NCBI GenBank assembly: GCA_023101885.1
Contig: JALPQD010000360.1
Location: 186,001-250,000 of the forward strand
Direction: 5' to 3'
DNA length: 64,000 nucleotides
DNA from: Typhlomys cinereus
Taxonomy: Eukaryota; Chordata; Mammalia; Rodentia; Platacanthomyidae
Shown: positions 8,748-20,420 of the stretch, in pieces
How positions within the stretch are numbered: the stretch's first letter is position 1
How the letters are laid out: each line of letters begins with the position of its first letter
Notes under the pieces: generated by a model
The model's database searches: none
What the model saw: the letters and a program-made list of their open reading frames with translations, nothing else
Told to the model about the DNA's origin: nothing
Program-made: the position numbers and the translations under genes

Positions 8748-10585
8748 CGTGGCCCAATATGTGATATTTTGTGGCCCAATATGTGATCTATTTTGGAGAA
8801 AGTTCCGTGTGCTGCTGAGAAAAATATATATTCTTTGGTGCGTGCATGAAAAGTTCGATAGACATCTGTAAGGTCCATTTCAGTAAGGGTTTGATTCAAT
8901 TCCAAATTGTCTCTGTTAAGCTTTTGACCTGTTGATCTATCCCATGTTGAGAGGGCGGTGTTGAAGTCCCCAAGAATTATCGTTTTGGGGCTGAATTCTC
9001 CCTTTAGACGTTGTAGGGTTTGCTTAAAGAATGTGAAGAGGGCCCGTATTGGGTGCATATATGTTCAATATTGTGAAGTCTTCCTGGTTAATTGTACCTG
9101 TGACTAAAATGTAGTGTCCATCTGTGTCTCTTATGATTTGTTCTGGTTTGAAGTCCACTTCGTCTGAAAGGATAATGGCTACCCCTGCCTGTTTCCTGGT
9201 TTCATTAGCTTGCAGAATTTTTGACCAGCCTTTTATTTTTAGGATGTGCCTATCTTTTGTGGTGAGATGGGTTTCCTGCAGGCAGCAGATTGCTGGGTTG
9301 TGATTTTTAATCCAAGTTTATAATCTGTGTCTCTTGATCAGTGAGTTAATTCCATTAACATGGATATGCTTGTTTTTCCCTTCAAGCTTGAGTATCATTT
9401 CTTGCAGTTTTTGAATGGACATGTATCCCTTCAAGTTGTTTTTGTGCTGGAAAACTTTTCTTTCTCCCTTGATCATGATGGATAGTTTTGCAGGGTGTAT
9501 CAGCCTGTTGACATTTTTGCTCATTCAATACTTGAAGTACATCTCTCCAAGCTCTTCTTGCTTTTACTGTTTCCATTGAGAAGTTATTTGTTATTTTAAA
9601 AGGTTTACCTTTAAAAGTGACTTATATTTTTTCCTTTGAAGCTCTCAGCACCATTTCTTTGTCCTGAATGTGAAGTGTTTTAACTATTATTTGCCGTGGC
9701 GAGTTTCTATTTTGGTCATATTGGTTTTGAGTGTGGATTGCCTCTTGTTTATGGATGGGCCTCTCTTAGATGAGGAAAGTTTTCCTTGATGATAGTTTGA
9801 AGTATTTCTTCAGGTGTAGTATTTTTGGATTCTTGCTCTGGTATTCCATGAATACACATGTTAGGCTTTTTCAGGGTGTCTAATAACTTTGTATATTTTT
9901 CTTAAGTATCTTTTTGGCTTTAACAACCTCTTCCATTGAACTTGTTAATACTCCCACTTTGTCTTCCAGGTCAGAAATTCTATTTTGTGCTTCGTTAGTT
10001 CTGCTGATAAGACTCTCTTTAGAGTTCTGGGTTGACAATAACCTGTCTTTTAGTTCAGTTTTAAACTCTGCTTGAGTCTGTTTTAATTGCTCTATGCCTA
10101 TTTTTGTTTCTTGAACTGTTATTTCAACTCCTCCAAGTGTTTGTTGTGTTCTTCTTCAAAGTGGTTGATGCGGTTGTTTAATTCCTCCCGCATTTCCTCT
10201 TTCATAGTATTGATCATGGTAATGATCATGTTTTGAAAGTCGTTATCTTGAGTCAAGGTTTCTTGGAGATTTTCTGTGGGTTTGTTCTGGGTGGAGTCTA
10301 TCATTATGGGGTTAATTCCTTCCATGGGAGAATTGTTTATTTGGGTTTTGTTTCTCATGGATTTGCACTTTGACTTGGTCATTGTCGTTTTAACTCTTAA
10401 GACCTTCTTTCATTTTCTGCATGTTTTTCACTGAACTGAATTAGTTGGCCTGGAGCAGCATCTGCTCTGATTGGCTGGTGGGAGGAGCTTGGCCTAGTGG
10501 GTTGCCTGGGGTTTGGGGTTGAGCAGCAGGTGCTTACCTAGGGCATAGTGTGTCCTGGCTGGACTGCACACATCCCATCGGGTGG
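8748..10585 (-). repeat. L1 5' part, antisense: 5'UTR, ORF1 and ORF2 endonuclease region
   Basis: On the minus strand, 10585-10384 is a GC-rich 5'UTR (CCTCCCACCAGCCAATCAGA, CCAGGCAACCCACTAGGCC). ORF1 begins at 10382 with MTKSKCKSMRNKTQ, followed by a coiled-coil-rich stretch. Its C-terminal part is at 9382-9576 (RRAWRDVLQVLNEQK). ORF2 follows from about 9340, with endonuclease-domain motifs [21 protein letters not shown] at 8750-9000. ORF1 and ORF2 are broken by stops and frameshifts. The element is a dead non-LTR retrotransposon fragment. The P2 counterpart is about 32205-34010. In P' only the 5'UTR remains (55176-55383). Confidence 0.88.
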
Positions 10586-11063
10586 GGAGAGTACAGTGCA
10601 GAATTCCTCCAGACATTTAAAGAAAAAATAACACCACTACTCAACAAAATCTTTGCAAATTTGATTAAAAAATATCAAAAAGTGTATTCACTATGATCAA
10701 ATAGGATTTACCCGAGGCACACAGTTTGTTCACAAATGAAAATTTATAAATATAATCCATAATATAAACCAATCAAAAGTCCAAAAGCACTTGATACTCT
10801 TAATGGATGCAGAAAAAGCTTTTGACAAGATCCAACAATCTTATATGATTAAAATCTCAGAGACAGATGGAATGGAAAGAACTTATATCAACATAATAAA
10901 AGCTATATACAAGTCAATAGCAAGGACTATACTAAGTGGGGAAAAACTTAAAACATTGCCACTTCCATTCATTCTACTCAATATTGTACTTGAAATCTTA
11001 GCTAGAGCCATAAGACGAGAGAGGAAGATAAAAGGAATTCTGATTAAAAAAGAATTCAAGGGA
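10586..11063 (+). repeat. L1 ORF2 reverse-transcriptase fragment, sense
   Basis: Encodes RT pieces in sense: an EFLQTFKEKITPLL-like start, an internal deletion, DQIGF-like sequence, then [19 protein letters not shown] (RT motif A) and NIVLEILARAIRRERKIKG. It ends at KKEFKG, which is exactly where the sense fragment starting at 12485 resumes with FADDM. The two sense pieces therefore look like one L1 split by the inverted piece between them. Confidence 0.82.
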
Positions 11064-12480
11064 TAAAGCCTACTTGATCCCTGTTAATGATCTTTTTGAT
11101 ATGTTTTTGAATCTGACTTGTGAAGACTCTGTTGAGAATCTTTGCATCTATGTTCATCAAAGAGATTGGTCTATAGTTTTCTTTTTTTAAGTGTATCTTT
11201 ATTAGGTTTTTGGATTGCAACAATATTAGCTTCATAGAGAGAATTTGGTAGTGTTCCTTCCTTTGCTATTTGATGGAAAAGTTTAAGTAGTATTGGTGTT
11301 ACTAGCTCCTTAAATGTCTGGTAGAACTCTGTGCTGAATCCTTCTGGTCCAGGACATTTAATGGTGGGAAGATTCAAGATTACTTCATCAATTTCCTCAT
11401 ATGTTATAGGACTATTTAAATAATTCACAACTTCCTGATGCAATTTAGGTAAGTTGTGCTTGTTTAGGAATTCATGCATTTCTTTTGTGTTGTCAAATTT
11501 CACAGAGTATAAGTTTTGAAATATGATGTTATAATACTCTGAATTTCTTGGGTATCAGTAGTGATAACTCCATTTTCATTTCTAATTTTGTTAATTTGTG
11601 TTTTTTCTCTCTTGCTTTTGGTTAATTTAGCTAGGGGTGTATCAATCTTATTGATTTTTTCAAAGAACCAGCTTTTTGGCTGGTTGATTCTCTGTATTGT
11701 TTTCCTTATCTCAATTTTGGCTATTTCTCCCCTGATTTTGCTAATCTCCTCTCTTTTCATGCTTTAGGGATCTTATTGTTCTAGTGTCTCTAAAGCTTCG
11801 AGCTGCATTGTTCAGTTATTTATTTGTGATGTTTCTATTTTTTGATGCAGGCATTAAGAGCTATGAACTTACCTCTTAGGAGTTTTCATTGTATCCCAAT
11901 ATTTTGGTAAGTTGTATTTTCATTATCGTTTGCTTCCAGGAAATCTTGAATTTCCTTTGTCATTTCTTCCGAATCCAATTCTCATTCAGCATCATAGTGT
12001 TTAGTTTCCAGGAGTTAGTGTATTTTTTGTTGTTTGTTGTGTTGTGAATGTCAAGTTTTAGATCATGGTGGTCTGATAGGGTACAGGCTATAATTTCAGC
12101 TTTCCTGTATATGTGGCAATTCATTTTGTGTGGTCTATTTTGGAGAAAGTTCCATGTGCTGATGAGAAAAATGTGTATTCTTTGGTGCCTGGATAAAAAG
12201 TTCAATAGAGATCTGTAAGGTCCATTTCAGTGAGAGTTCGATTAAGTTCTAATGTGTCTCTGTTAACTTTTCACCTATTTATCTATCCCTTGTTGAGAAG
12301 GTGGTGATGAAATCCCCAGAAATTATCATTTGGGGGTTGATTTCTCACTTTAAATGCTGTAAGGACTGCTTAGTGAATGTGGAGGAGCCTGTATTAGGTG
12401 CATATAAGTTCAATATTGTGAAGTCTTCCTGATGACTTGTACCTGTGAATTGTACCTGTGAATTGTACCTGTGAATCGTA
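11064..12480 (-). repeat. L1 ORF2 fragment, antisense, wedged between sense L1 pieces
   Basis: On the minus strand it runs from the endonuclease end (about 12205, FLSRHQRIHIF and SDHHDLKLDIHN-like) through the linker ([20 protein letters not shown], 11500-11760) to the RT start ([19 protein letters not shown], about 11340), ending near DQVGF. The right junction at 12440-12486 has about four copies of a 13-bp TGTACCTGTGAAT-type repeat. P' counterpart 53281-54705, P2 counterpart about 30370-31745. Confidence 0.85.
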
Positions 12481-14020
12481 CCTGTGTTATCTCTATTTGC
12501 AGATGACATGATCATGTAAATGAGTGATCCCATAAACTCCACCAGGAAACTCCTGAAACTAATACAGAAGTTCAGCAGGGTAGCAGGATACAAAATAAAT
12601 GTACAAAAATCAGTTGCATTCCTGTATGTCCACAATGAAAGAAGTGAAAAAGCCCTGAGAGAAACAATCCCATTTACTATTGCCCCTAAAAAAAATGAAA
12701 TACCTTAGCCATCAGGGAAATACAAATCAAAACCTCTAGGAGATATCATCTCATCCCAGTTAGGTTGACAAAAATCCACAATACAAACAGCACCAAATGC
12801 TGAGAGGATGTGGCTTAAAGGGAACTCTCCTACATTGTTGGTCTGGCAATTCTCAGTCATCAAAAATGATGAATTAATGAAAATTGATGAGAAATGAATG
12901 AAATTTGAAAAAATTATATTGAGTGAAGAATCTTATACACAGAAAATTAAGCTCCATATGTACTCCCAAATAAGTGGATCCTGGTACCAAACCCACTTAG
13001 TGACAGACTCAAAGATAAATCTTTGTAATATCAACGTAATTGCAAAGATTATAAGCAGAGAAGGAAGGGGAAGGAGGGCCCTGACAGAAACAAGCAGAGA
13101 GGGGATCATGCTACAGCAGAGAAAATAGACCACCATCAAGGACGGCAAGTCAGTAATGAGACATCTGGTTAAGCTCACAGACTTTCCTTCCTGGCCATTT
13201 GCATATGATATGGTATGATCTCACCAAGAAGGGAGGGCATGGAGCCTGGCAGATAGAAGATAACTATCCTGAAAATAAAAAACTGACCCCCTCTCACTGT
13301 GGTCTCCTACTTTTATTCCATCTACCTTTGAATCTACTGTTATAATAAGACTCTATTTCAACAGCCTTTTATACCTGGCCAGGGGGTGACATCCAATACC
13401 CATGAAGATGGAGCCAAGAGTGGTGCAGGAGAGGCAAAACTGAAAAAAATATCAACACACCATAATTCAGAAAATCAGAGACTCTAAATCAACCACGTGG
13501 AACCAGGCCAGTCTAACCTCTCCCCATCCTGAAGCTCAGGGAAATTAGTGGAAGAGGGGGGCGGTAAGAATCTAAGAGCCTAAAGGTGGGGAGGAGCAAT
13601 GATATGCAAGATAGTCCATACATGTTAGGGCCAAAGTAATCATAATAGGAATTTGCATGACCTGCACAATGACCAACATGTCATTGAACCCCCAAAGTCT
13701 AGAAGGGATCACAGGCACTATGATCCTAAGAGGCAAGGGATTAGCAGCCACAATAGTGTTCCTATACTAAAGGGAAACACAAAAAAGAGCTCTAGGCAAT
13801 GCCACTGTGTCCTTACACCTCATCAGAGAGAAGAACCCAGAGGGAAGTTTGACATGCACACTAAAGGATGCCCCATGAATAGGGGGGCACTGGGAGAAAG
13901 GGAGGGAGGGGGGAAAGGAAGAAGAAAAGGGGGAAGGAACAATTAGATCCAGGGAGCAGTGGAGGGAGGGAGGTGAATGTGGCACTTATCAGCATTGTAT
14001 GAGTGGAAGAAAAAAAAAGA
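12481..14020 (+). repeat. L1 ORF2 end and 3'UTR, sense
   Basis: Starts with the RT active-site region (FADDM then a stop) and [20 protein letters not shown], deletes to the ORF2 C-terminal cysteine region (12705-12900), then passes through the 3'UTR: CTCCCAAATAAGTGGATCC, GGAGGAGCAATGATATGC, the polypurine tract at 13888-13965, and an AAAAAAAAAGAATAG tail at about 14008. The P' counterpart is 51745-53280 (minus), the P2 counterpart about 28890-30365 (minus). Confidence 0.85.
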
Positions 14021-14254
14021 ATAGATTATCACATGTACCATTCCTATTATATGGATTGAAACTTGCCAATTTCAGACTTCTAAACATAACCCAAATTTAA
14101 CATTTTATTCAACTCTATTATGACTTAGAAATGCTAAGAAAACGATTAAAAAATCAGCATTAATATAATGGAAAATTTCTTTTGTCTGAAACAGGAAATA
14201 TCTACTTAACAGGTATTAAGATAAAATTATTGAGTATTAGAAATTGTGTAAGCC

Positions 14255-14544
14255 TGAGGCTGGAGAGGTGGCTCAGAGGTTAAGCCTCTGCCTTGCAGGC
14301 GGAAGATCCTGAGTTCGGATCCTAGACCCCATGTATAGATGCCAGGCAGAAGCGGGGGCGGCCTGCGTTTCTGGCTCTGGTGGGCGCAGCCTGTGAATCC
14401 TGGGGCAGAGTAAACAAGGAGCAGGAGGAGGTGTCCATGGTGGTTCCTGAATTTGCCAGTGGTTCTACACACACACACATACATACACACACATGCACAC
14501 ATGCACAATTGAATAAATAAAAAATAAAATTAAAAATTAAAAAA
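14255..14544 (+). repeat. tRNA-derived SINE with 16-bp target-site duplication
   Basis: Cleanest family member: TGAGGCTGGAGAGGTGGCTC, AGAGGTTAAGCCTCTGCC (A box), GAGTTCGGATCCTAG (B box), GCAGAAGCGGGGGCGGCC middle, CA/CATA tract and A-rich tail. Flanking copies AGAAATTGTGTAAGCC (14239-14254) and AGAAACTGTGTAAACC (14545-14560) are the target duplication, with two mismatches. Present in all three P copies (minus at about 28385-28680 and 51235-51515), so it inserted before the duplication. Confidence 0.9.
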
Positions 14545-14560
14545 AGAAACTGTGTAAACC

Positions 14561-14999
14561 AGTTGAAATCTCATACAACAAAATTTTTAGTAGATGATGA
14601 TTTTTTCAAATTTCTACCTACATTTTAAAATTTACTTTTATTAACAGTTTGTATTTCTATCTGTATAGGAAAGGTTAATTAATGTTGAAACATATTCTAG
14701 CACACATCCTTAAAATAAGAATTGTAGAGATGCATCATGTGCATTCATTGTAGAGATACTTTTTACACATTGTCAAAATGTACAAAGTTGCAGAGTATTG
14801 CTATATTAGCTTTGTACTTAGAGAGCACTATGTATTCATATATGCATATACATATATATGTGTGTCTAGAGAAAATATTTATACATTATTCTTTAAAAGA
14901 TATAAAGATCTTCTGGGTACAGGTTAAAAAACGTGTTATTTGCTGTTCTTTTTACCTCAATTCCAAGAGAATTTATTCTTAGTATTTACATATGAAGAT
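14561..14999. other. AT-rich intergenic stretch
   Basis: No gene or repeat family recognised. It is conserved in P2 and P' with small differences. Confidence 0.6.
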
Positions 15000-15592
15000 C
15001 ATGTTGGTAGCTCTAAATCAAGGATAACAAAAATACTCACTGACAATTGGAAAATGCCCACGTATCATTGCCAATAAAATATATTATCTGTATAAAAAAA
15101 CTATACACCAAGGAGATAAATGCCCAATTAAAAAATTGGCAAAAGCAACCTTACCAGAGATTAAATTGAAATGTCTAACAAATATATTTAAAAATATTCC
15201 ACATCCCTAGCAAGCCATCAGGGAAATGCAAATCTAAATTATCCTGAGGTATGATCTCACCCTGGTTAGTTTGGAGAAAATCCACAACACCAACAACACA
15301 AAATGCTGGAGAGGATGTGGGGAGAAGGGAACTCTCACACATTGCTGGTGGGAATGCAGGCTTATACAACCACTCTGGAAATCAGCATGGCAATTTCTAA
15401 AAATGAAATGTCATATGACCCTGCTATACCACTACTAGAAATAATTCCCCAAAATATGTCAATTCAGTGACAGAAGTCCATCCATGTATTACTGTTTACA
15501 CAAGTCTACACAAGTATGATAGACTATGTCAAACTTCTGATTGAACTTCTCCATCTAATCCACCTGCACAGAGAATGATTCCACACAACCAT
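15000..15592 (+). repeat. Old L1 ORF2 C-terminal region, sense
   Basis: Matches the end of ORF2 just upstream of its C-terminus: TGGCAAAAGCAACCTTACC, ATCAGGGAAATGCAAATC, GGAGAGGATGTGGGGAGAAG, CATTGCTGGTGGGAATGCAG. These encode the C-terminal CWRGCGE..HCWWEC cysteine motif with broken frame (clearer in the copy at 49789-50001, minus). Ends at the block-P breakpoint. Confidence 0.8.
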
Positions 15593-18000
15593 ACCTTGTC
15601 TTCCATTCCTCCCTCCCATCCCCTTGGAGCATCCATTTATTTGCGGCCACCGAACCTCCCCCTAAGTCGCTGCCTCCCTAGTTGATGGTTTCAGATTCAG
15701 TGCGTAACCAGGGATCACTTCTGGGCTCCCCTTAGCATGGGTCTTATTCTGACTGGTTTAATTCATTGCCTCCACAGGATGCCTACTTCCATGAGACATC
15801 CCCTGGATCTTGTAACTTGGGGAGGGGGGGTCATTGACATTCATAATTGTACCACTCACCCAAAAGTCCAGTCTGGCTGCTGCAGTCCTAATGTTTGGAG
15901 TATCTTGTGTATCTTTTGTCTTTTCCATCCTTGGAGGCTTCTATAATCTTGCTTGACCCCCTCTTCCACAAAAGTTCCCTGACTTTAGGATGGGGAGATA
16001 TTTGGCTTTGGTCGGTTCCAGGTGAGAAAATAGAGGTCTTTGGTGTGCTGAATATATGGTTTGTGTTGTTCAGATTTTGTTTTTCCTGCACTGGCACCTT
16101 GCCTGCTCCAGATGGTATTGAAGGTCACCTCCAAACCAATGGATAAAAGGCTGTTTCAAATGTAAGATCTTAAACACCAGGCGACACAATGTATATGGAA
16201 CAGAATAGGAGTAACGACACAGCGATTGGGAGTAGAAGTGTACATTTGCCAGAGGATGACCTTCTATCTGCCAATTCCCTATATCCGCCTGCCTGGTGAG
16301 ATCAAACCTGCTCGGTACCCAGTGACCAGCATGGTAAGTAAGAGGAGCTCAACTACATACTGATACATACAACGCATACATACCATGATATTTTCTACTG
16401 AAGCTTGAATCTCCTGACTCCTTCCTGGTTGTGTCCTCATCTCCTTCCCTTCTCGTGTGTTCCGTTGTATTACAGTGGATTATTGAAAGGATTGATTATC
16501 TTGAATATGATATCAAGTAGAGTGGAAACTGGATCAACTTATTAGGGGTACCTATAAGGTCTATCTTTCTGTTTTGGGATATTCCTCAATATATTCTTTT
16601 AATTCCATCCATTTCCAGTAAATTTCATAATTCAACAATTTTTGTGTGGCTGATAGTATTCTCTGTGTAAAGGTACCACATTTTCCTTCCCATCTATCAA
16701 CTGTTGGGCATTGGGCGATCCACGACTTTGCTGTTGTAAGTGGTTGCGAACATGGTTGTGCTCATGCCAATAAGTGATTTCTCATTTTGGGGGAAATTCC
16801 CAGTACAGATATCAGGGTTAATTGGCATTCCATCTTTAACTTTTTGAAAATTACCACACTATTGCCAGAGTGGTTGTATAAGTCTGCATTCCCACCAGCA
16901 AATGTAGGAGAGTCATCTCTTCTCATCTTCTCCCATTTGGTGTTGTTTGTATGGTGGATTTTGCATCACCATCCCAACTGGGGTGATTATGTTCAAGGTT
17001 TGATTTGCTTTCCTTGATGGCTAGGGTGTGGAATTTTAAAGTTTTGTTGACATTTCTATTCAGTCCCTGGAAAGTTTCTTTGCTTCCCAGGCCCATTTTT
17101 ATATTTATTTTATTTATTTATATTTATTTTTCCACTCATACAAAGTTGATAAGTAGCCCATTCCCCTTCCTCCCTCTTCCCCTCACTGGACCCCTGCAAT
17201 TTCCTTCCCCTCCTTTCCTCTTCCTTTCCCCCCTCCCTCCCCTTCTCCCCATGCCACCTCCTCCCCCATTCCTGGAGCATCCTTTAGTGTGTTCCCAGGC
17301 CCATTTTTTATTTATCTCCTAGGTGTTTAGTTTTCCAAGTTCTTTGTACACTCGGATAATAGAGCTCTTCAGAATAGTAGTTTAGTGAGATTTTCTCCCA
17401 TTTTTTGAGGATTGACTTTTTGATCGTTTACCATCTATTTATCTGACAGAAAGCTCTGTAATTTCATAATCCGATTTTTGAGTATTTGGTACTAGGAATG
17501 TGCTAACTGTATTCTGTTTAGAACTGTTGGCATAACCCAATTCAGCTCGAGTCTTTGATCCATTTGGAATAAATTTTCAACTGGTGACGAACGGGTCCAG
17601 TTTTAATCTTGTGCATGTGGATATCCGTTTTTGTGACGCACATTGTTGAAGATGCTGCCTTTCTCAATTGAATGTTTTGGGCCCCTTTGTTAAAGGTCAG
17701 ATGGCTATAATTCTGTTGGATGTTTCCCTACCTGGGCCTTCTGTGCTTCCATATGAATTTTGAGATTTTTGGTCAATTGTTGAAAGGTTGCTTTGTGCAT
17801 TTTGACTGGCATAGTATTGAGTATGTTGCTTTGGTAGGATGTTGCTTTTTACGATTATGATTCTGTCAGGCGTGTTTTGAATGGGTTCTAAACTCCCTTC
17901 TATAATTAGGAAACATATTCGTGTTCTGACCACTTGTGCAGGTAACAGTGGAATAGAGTAAATAGACACTAGAGTGGAACAAATGTCTTAGCATTAACTA
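15593..18000 (-). repeat. Antisense L1 3'UTR and ORF2 C-terminal region, interrupted
   Basis: On the minus strand this reads as L1: ORF2-distal sequence at 16560-17083 (AGTTGATAGATGGGAAGGAA and CAATAGTGTGG-like blocks), then the 3'UTR toward 15620 (CCATCCTAAAGTCAGGG-type blocks) with the pyrimidine-rich tail at 15600-15630. It continues beyond an inserted fragment at 17101-17291. The 17680-18000 part is older L1-like and less certain. All frames are broken. Confidence 0.65.
17084..17308 (-). repeat. Short antisense L1 3'-end insertion with 17-bp target duplication
   Basis: TTCCCAGGCCCATTTTT occurs at 17084-17100 and again at 17292-17308. Between them are 191 bases: an A-rich tail read as T-rich sequence (17101-17131), CCACTCATACAAAGTTGATAAG and the L1 polypyrimidine tract, ending at CCTTTAGTGTG. 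This is a 5'-truncated L1 tail inserted into the older antisense L1. It also explains a 105-codon open frame here. Confidence 0.88.
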
Positions 18001-18660
18001 TAAATATTTGACATTAAGCTATTATCTGAGCACTTATTATTATATCTCTGTTAAGAAAAATCTATCACCACTCAAGATGTATCCTATCATATTTGAAGAT
18101 TGGGGAGGCAGAGCAGAAATCATCCAGAAAGCAGAGTAACATTGACCAGAAATGCTCAAATTCTACATTTCAGGGACCCTAGCTGAAGAGGGAGTGGTAA
18201 GAATGTAAGAGGTTAAAGATGGGGAAGTCTTCTGTCTGCCTCTCCACTCCACTCATGACATGGCTGCTGTATCCAGGAGTTCACTGCACTTATATCCTAT
18301 ATCCACCTGCACCAACTGCAGGATGGTTGAAATAGCATTAATCCCTGGATTAGCAGGGATCTTAAGAGAAACAATTACACTGAGAATCTGTGAGATAGAT
18401 GCTAGATAAGTGAAGGGAAGCTTTACCACCTTCACTTTTACTGTTGAAAAATCGCATATAGCACCACTGTGGCCTGGTATGATACTAGTACTGGTGACCA
18501 AAGGGAGCCCTAAGGTGCACAGATTCAGAGGACATGAGGGCAGAAGAGATAAGTCTGGTTTGGTGAAGAGAGAAGAGGGTGGAAATGAAGTGTGAAGAAA
18601 GAGTGGAAGAGACAGGGATAATAACTCATTGTTTGTACGCAAAAAAAATTTTAATATACA
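18001..18660. repeat. L1 3'UTR-like purine-rich sequence, uncertain
   Basis: 18170-18230 resembles the L1 3'UTR (GAAGAGGGAGTGGTAAGAAT, GTTAAAGATGGGGAAG). 18530-18620 is a purine-rich tract followed by ACTCATTGTTTGTACGCAAA and an A-rich end at 18642. The part between is not recognised. Confidence 0.4.
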
Positions 18661-18825
18661 AAACATTTGAGAGATAAATAATGTAGTTTTTAAAAGCTAC
18701 AAGGTAAATGGTTTTAATTATTTGAGTTTATTCTCATAATGGCTCCAAATTTGCACATGAGGCATTATCCATTTTTCTCCAATCTGTGGGCACACCTAAT
18801 TATAAGGGGCAGTATGTTTTCTTTA

Positions 18826-19046
18826 GCTAATAGCTGCTGAAGAATTGCAATTCACTAATCCTCTTGGAAAACGTACATATGAATGAAAATAAGAATTAGA
18901 TGCGAGTATGACATCTTCAACATTTGGATTTCCCACAAGACCTTGGATTCAAGCTGAAAATTGGACAGTTCTCACCAAACCTCCCACATGGCCAACAGCT
19001 GGATTTGTCAGAAGACATGCTGCAGTGGGCCACAGGAAGGAGACAG
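18826..19046 (+). pseudogene. Vmn2r: V2R (vomeronasal type-2 receptor) exon 4, frameshifted
   Basis: V2Rs are family C GPCRs of basal vomeronasal neurons; this exon encodes the end of the extracellular Venus-flytrap region. The sequence encodes FTNPLGKR-like residues, then YDIFNIW, and in a shifted frame FPQDLGFKLKIGQFSPNLPHG and QQLDLSEDMLQWATGRRQ, all typical of V2R exon 4. It ends AGACAG before a GTGGGT donor at 19047. The likely acceptor is TTTCTTTAG ending at 18825. Damage: an in-frame TAG near 18898 and a one-base deletion near 18927 (an AATTT expected, ATTT present). Length is close to the usual ~228 bp. Exons 1-3 are not seen upstream, where L1 sequence lies. Confidence 0.85.
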
Positions 19047-19340
19047 GTGGGTGAAACTAATCAGAAGGCTTTTATGGGGGTATGGCTCTTCAGGTCAGTA
19101 AAGTTCAGCACATTGTCTTCTGTGGATCTTCATTTTAAAATTCTAATAGATAGATTTTGGTACAATATTTGTACTTGAATTCTAAATATTTGAATATATG
19201 ACATTGCTGAATGGAGAAAATGTGTGATTATTCTATTAAGTTCTAGGTATGCAGACAAGTTCTTCAGTGATGTAATGTGCTAAAACTTTTATAAAGAAAT
19301 CATATCAGTCTATTCCTGACAAATGCCTGACCGTCCTCAG

Positions 19341-19462
19341 GTTCCCCCCTCGGTGTGCTGTGCGGCTTGCGACCTGTTTCAGGAAGTCTCACGAGGAGGG
19401 AAAGGCAATCTGTTGCTTTGATTGTATTCCATGTCCAGAGAATCAGATCTCCAATGAGACAG
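19341..19462 (+). pseudogene. Vmn2r: V2R exon 5 (cysteine-rich domain), 2-bp short
   Basis: Exon 5 of V2Rs encodes most of the nine-cysteine linker between ligand domain and membrane part. Here CCGTCCTCAG (acceptor) precedes GTTCCCCCCTCGGTGTGCTG. The first frame gives VPPSVCCAAC, the next frame gives FRKSHEEGKAICCFDCIPCP and ENQISNET. The exon ends AGACAG with a GTAGGT donor at 19463. It is 122 bases instead of the usual 124; the 2-base loss is near 19372-19378. The intron to exon 4 is only 294 bases. Confidence 0.9.
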
Positions 19463-20420
19463 GTAGGTGTATGACTGAGAAGACATACCTCAGATGGATT
19501 ATCTTCCCTCCACTCAAAGATGAGGATGACATCTAGTGTTAGCTCTAACTAATCTCTCAGGAAGTTCTGCTTTGTGAAATCTTTGTGCTGCATGGCGAGA
19601 TGCTGATAGTCTATTTTACAGGATTTGTGGGATCCCTGTCTTTTATCATATGATGACAAACACATTATAGAAACACCTTTCAAAGCATAGAAATATGTGA
19701 CAACACATGATCAACTAACATTTGAATCTTAAATCATAAAGATCATAAAACTGTAACTACCAACTTTAGACATCTATAAATTATACTTCTAAGTGATTTA
19801 ATAAGAGCTGTACTAATTTTAAAATTCATGAAGTATTTTTTGTTGTTGGAATATAATAATAACTGCCATCCACATATAAGATAACTAAAGAGAATACATA
19901 ATTACTTCAGTTCCACATCCATAAAACAAAAGATGTAAATTAATCACTGATTAGCAATCAATCTTTCTATGTCATACACCAAAAGAGAGTATGGCTCATG
20001 ATACTGAGCGGGACATTAGATAAAAAGCCAGAAGACCTAAGATAACACACTAGGCAAGAAAAAATTTGCATGAGAGTAATTGTAATATTTGTGGTTCCAG
20101 AGCAAAAGGACAGTTTGGGACATCAAATCATTGGAACTTAGGAATCACAATCACAAAGAGAAACAACCAGGGAACTCTGTTGCACAGACATAAGAGGTCC
20201 AATCTCAAAAGAAGGTGTGTGTTTGAGGAAAGACAAGTGACAGTGGTCCCCTGCTGTCACACACATGCCATCTCATAGGAGAGGATTTCTCCACAAACAC
20301 TAGGAAATACCACCAGAAAATAGCTAGTGTATTTTAATGTTTTTTAACATGATTTATTTGACAGAATCTATTAACTTCAAGTAATGCTAAAACTTACAAT
20401 GACACATGTTTCCTATACAG

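Larger units (their letters stand above)
1..15592 (+). repeat. Duplicon block P, left arm of the giant inverted repeat
   Basis: Reading the reverse complement from 60498 down to 49635 reproduces this block in order: GA tract, SINE, 420-bp repeat, MaLR LTR, L1 tail, two TG arrays, L1 mosaic, SINE and L1 3' end. A second inverted copy lies at 27366-38014. The block ends at 15592, after CCACACAACCAT, and all three copies break at that base. Its left end is outside the window, so the true arm is longer. This copy looks clean: few indels separate it from the right arm. No gene is evident in the first 600 bases, which are AT-rich. Confidence 0.93.

Noticed and set aside
14255..14330. tRNA-like A and B boxes
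   Set aside because: Part of a tRNA-derived SINE with CA/A-rich tail and target duplication, not a tRNA gene.
17005..17322. 105-codon Pro/Leu/Phe-rich frame
   Set aside because: Lies over the pyrimidine-rich tail of an antisense L1.
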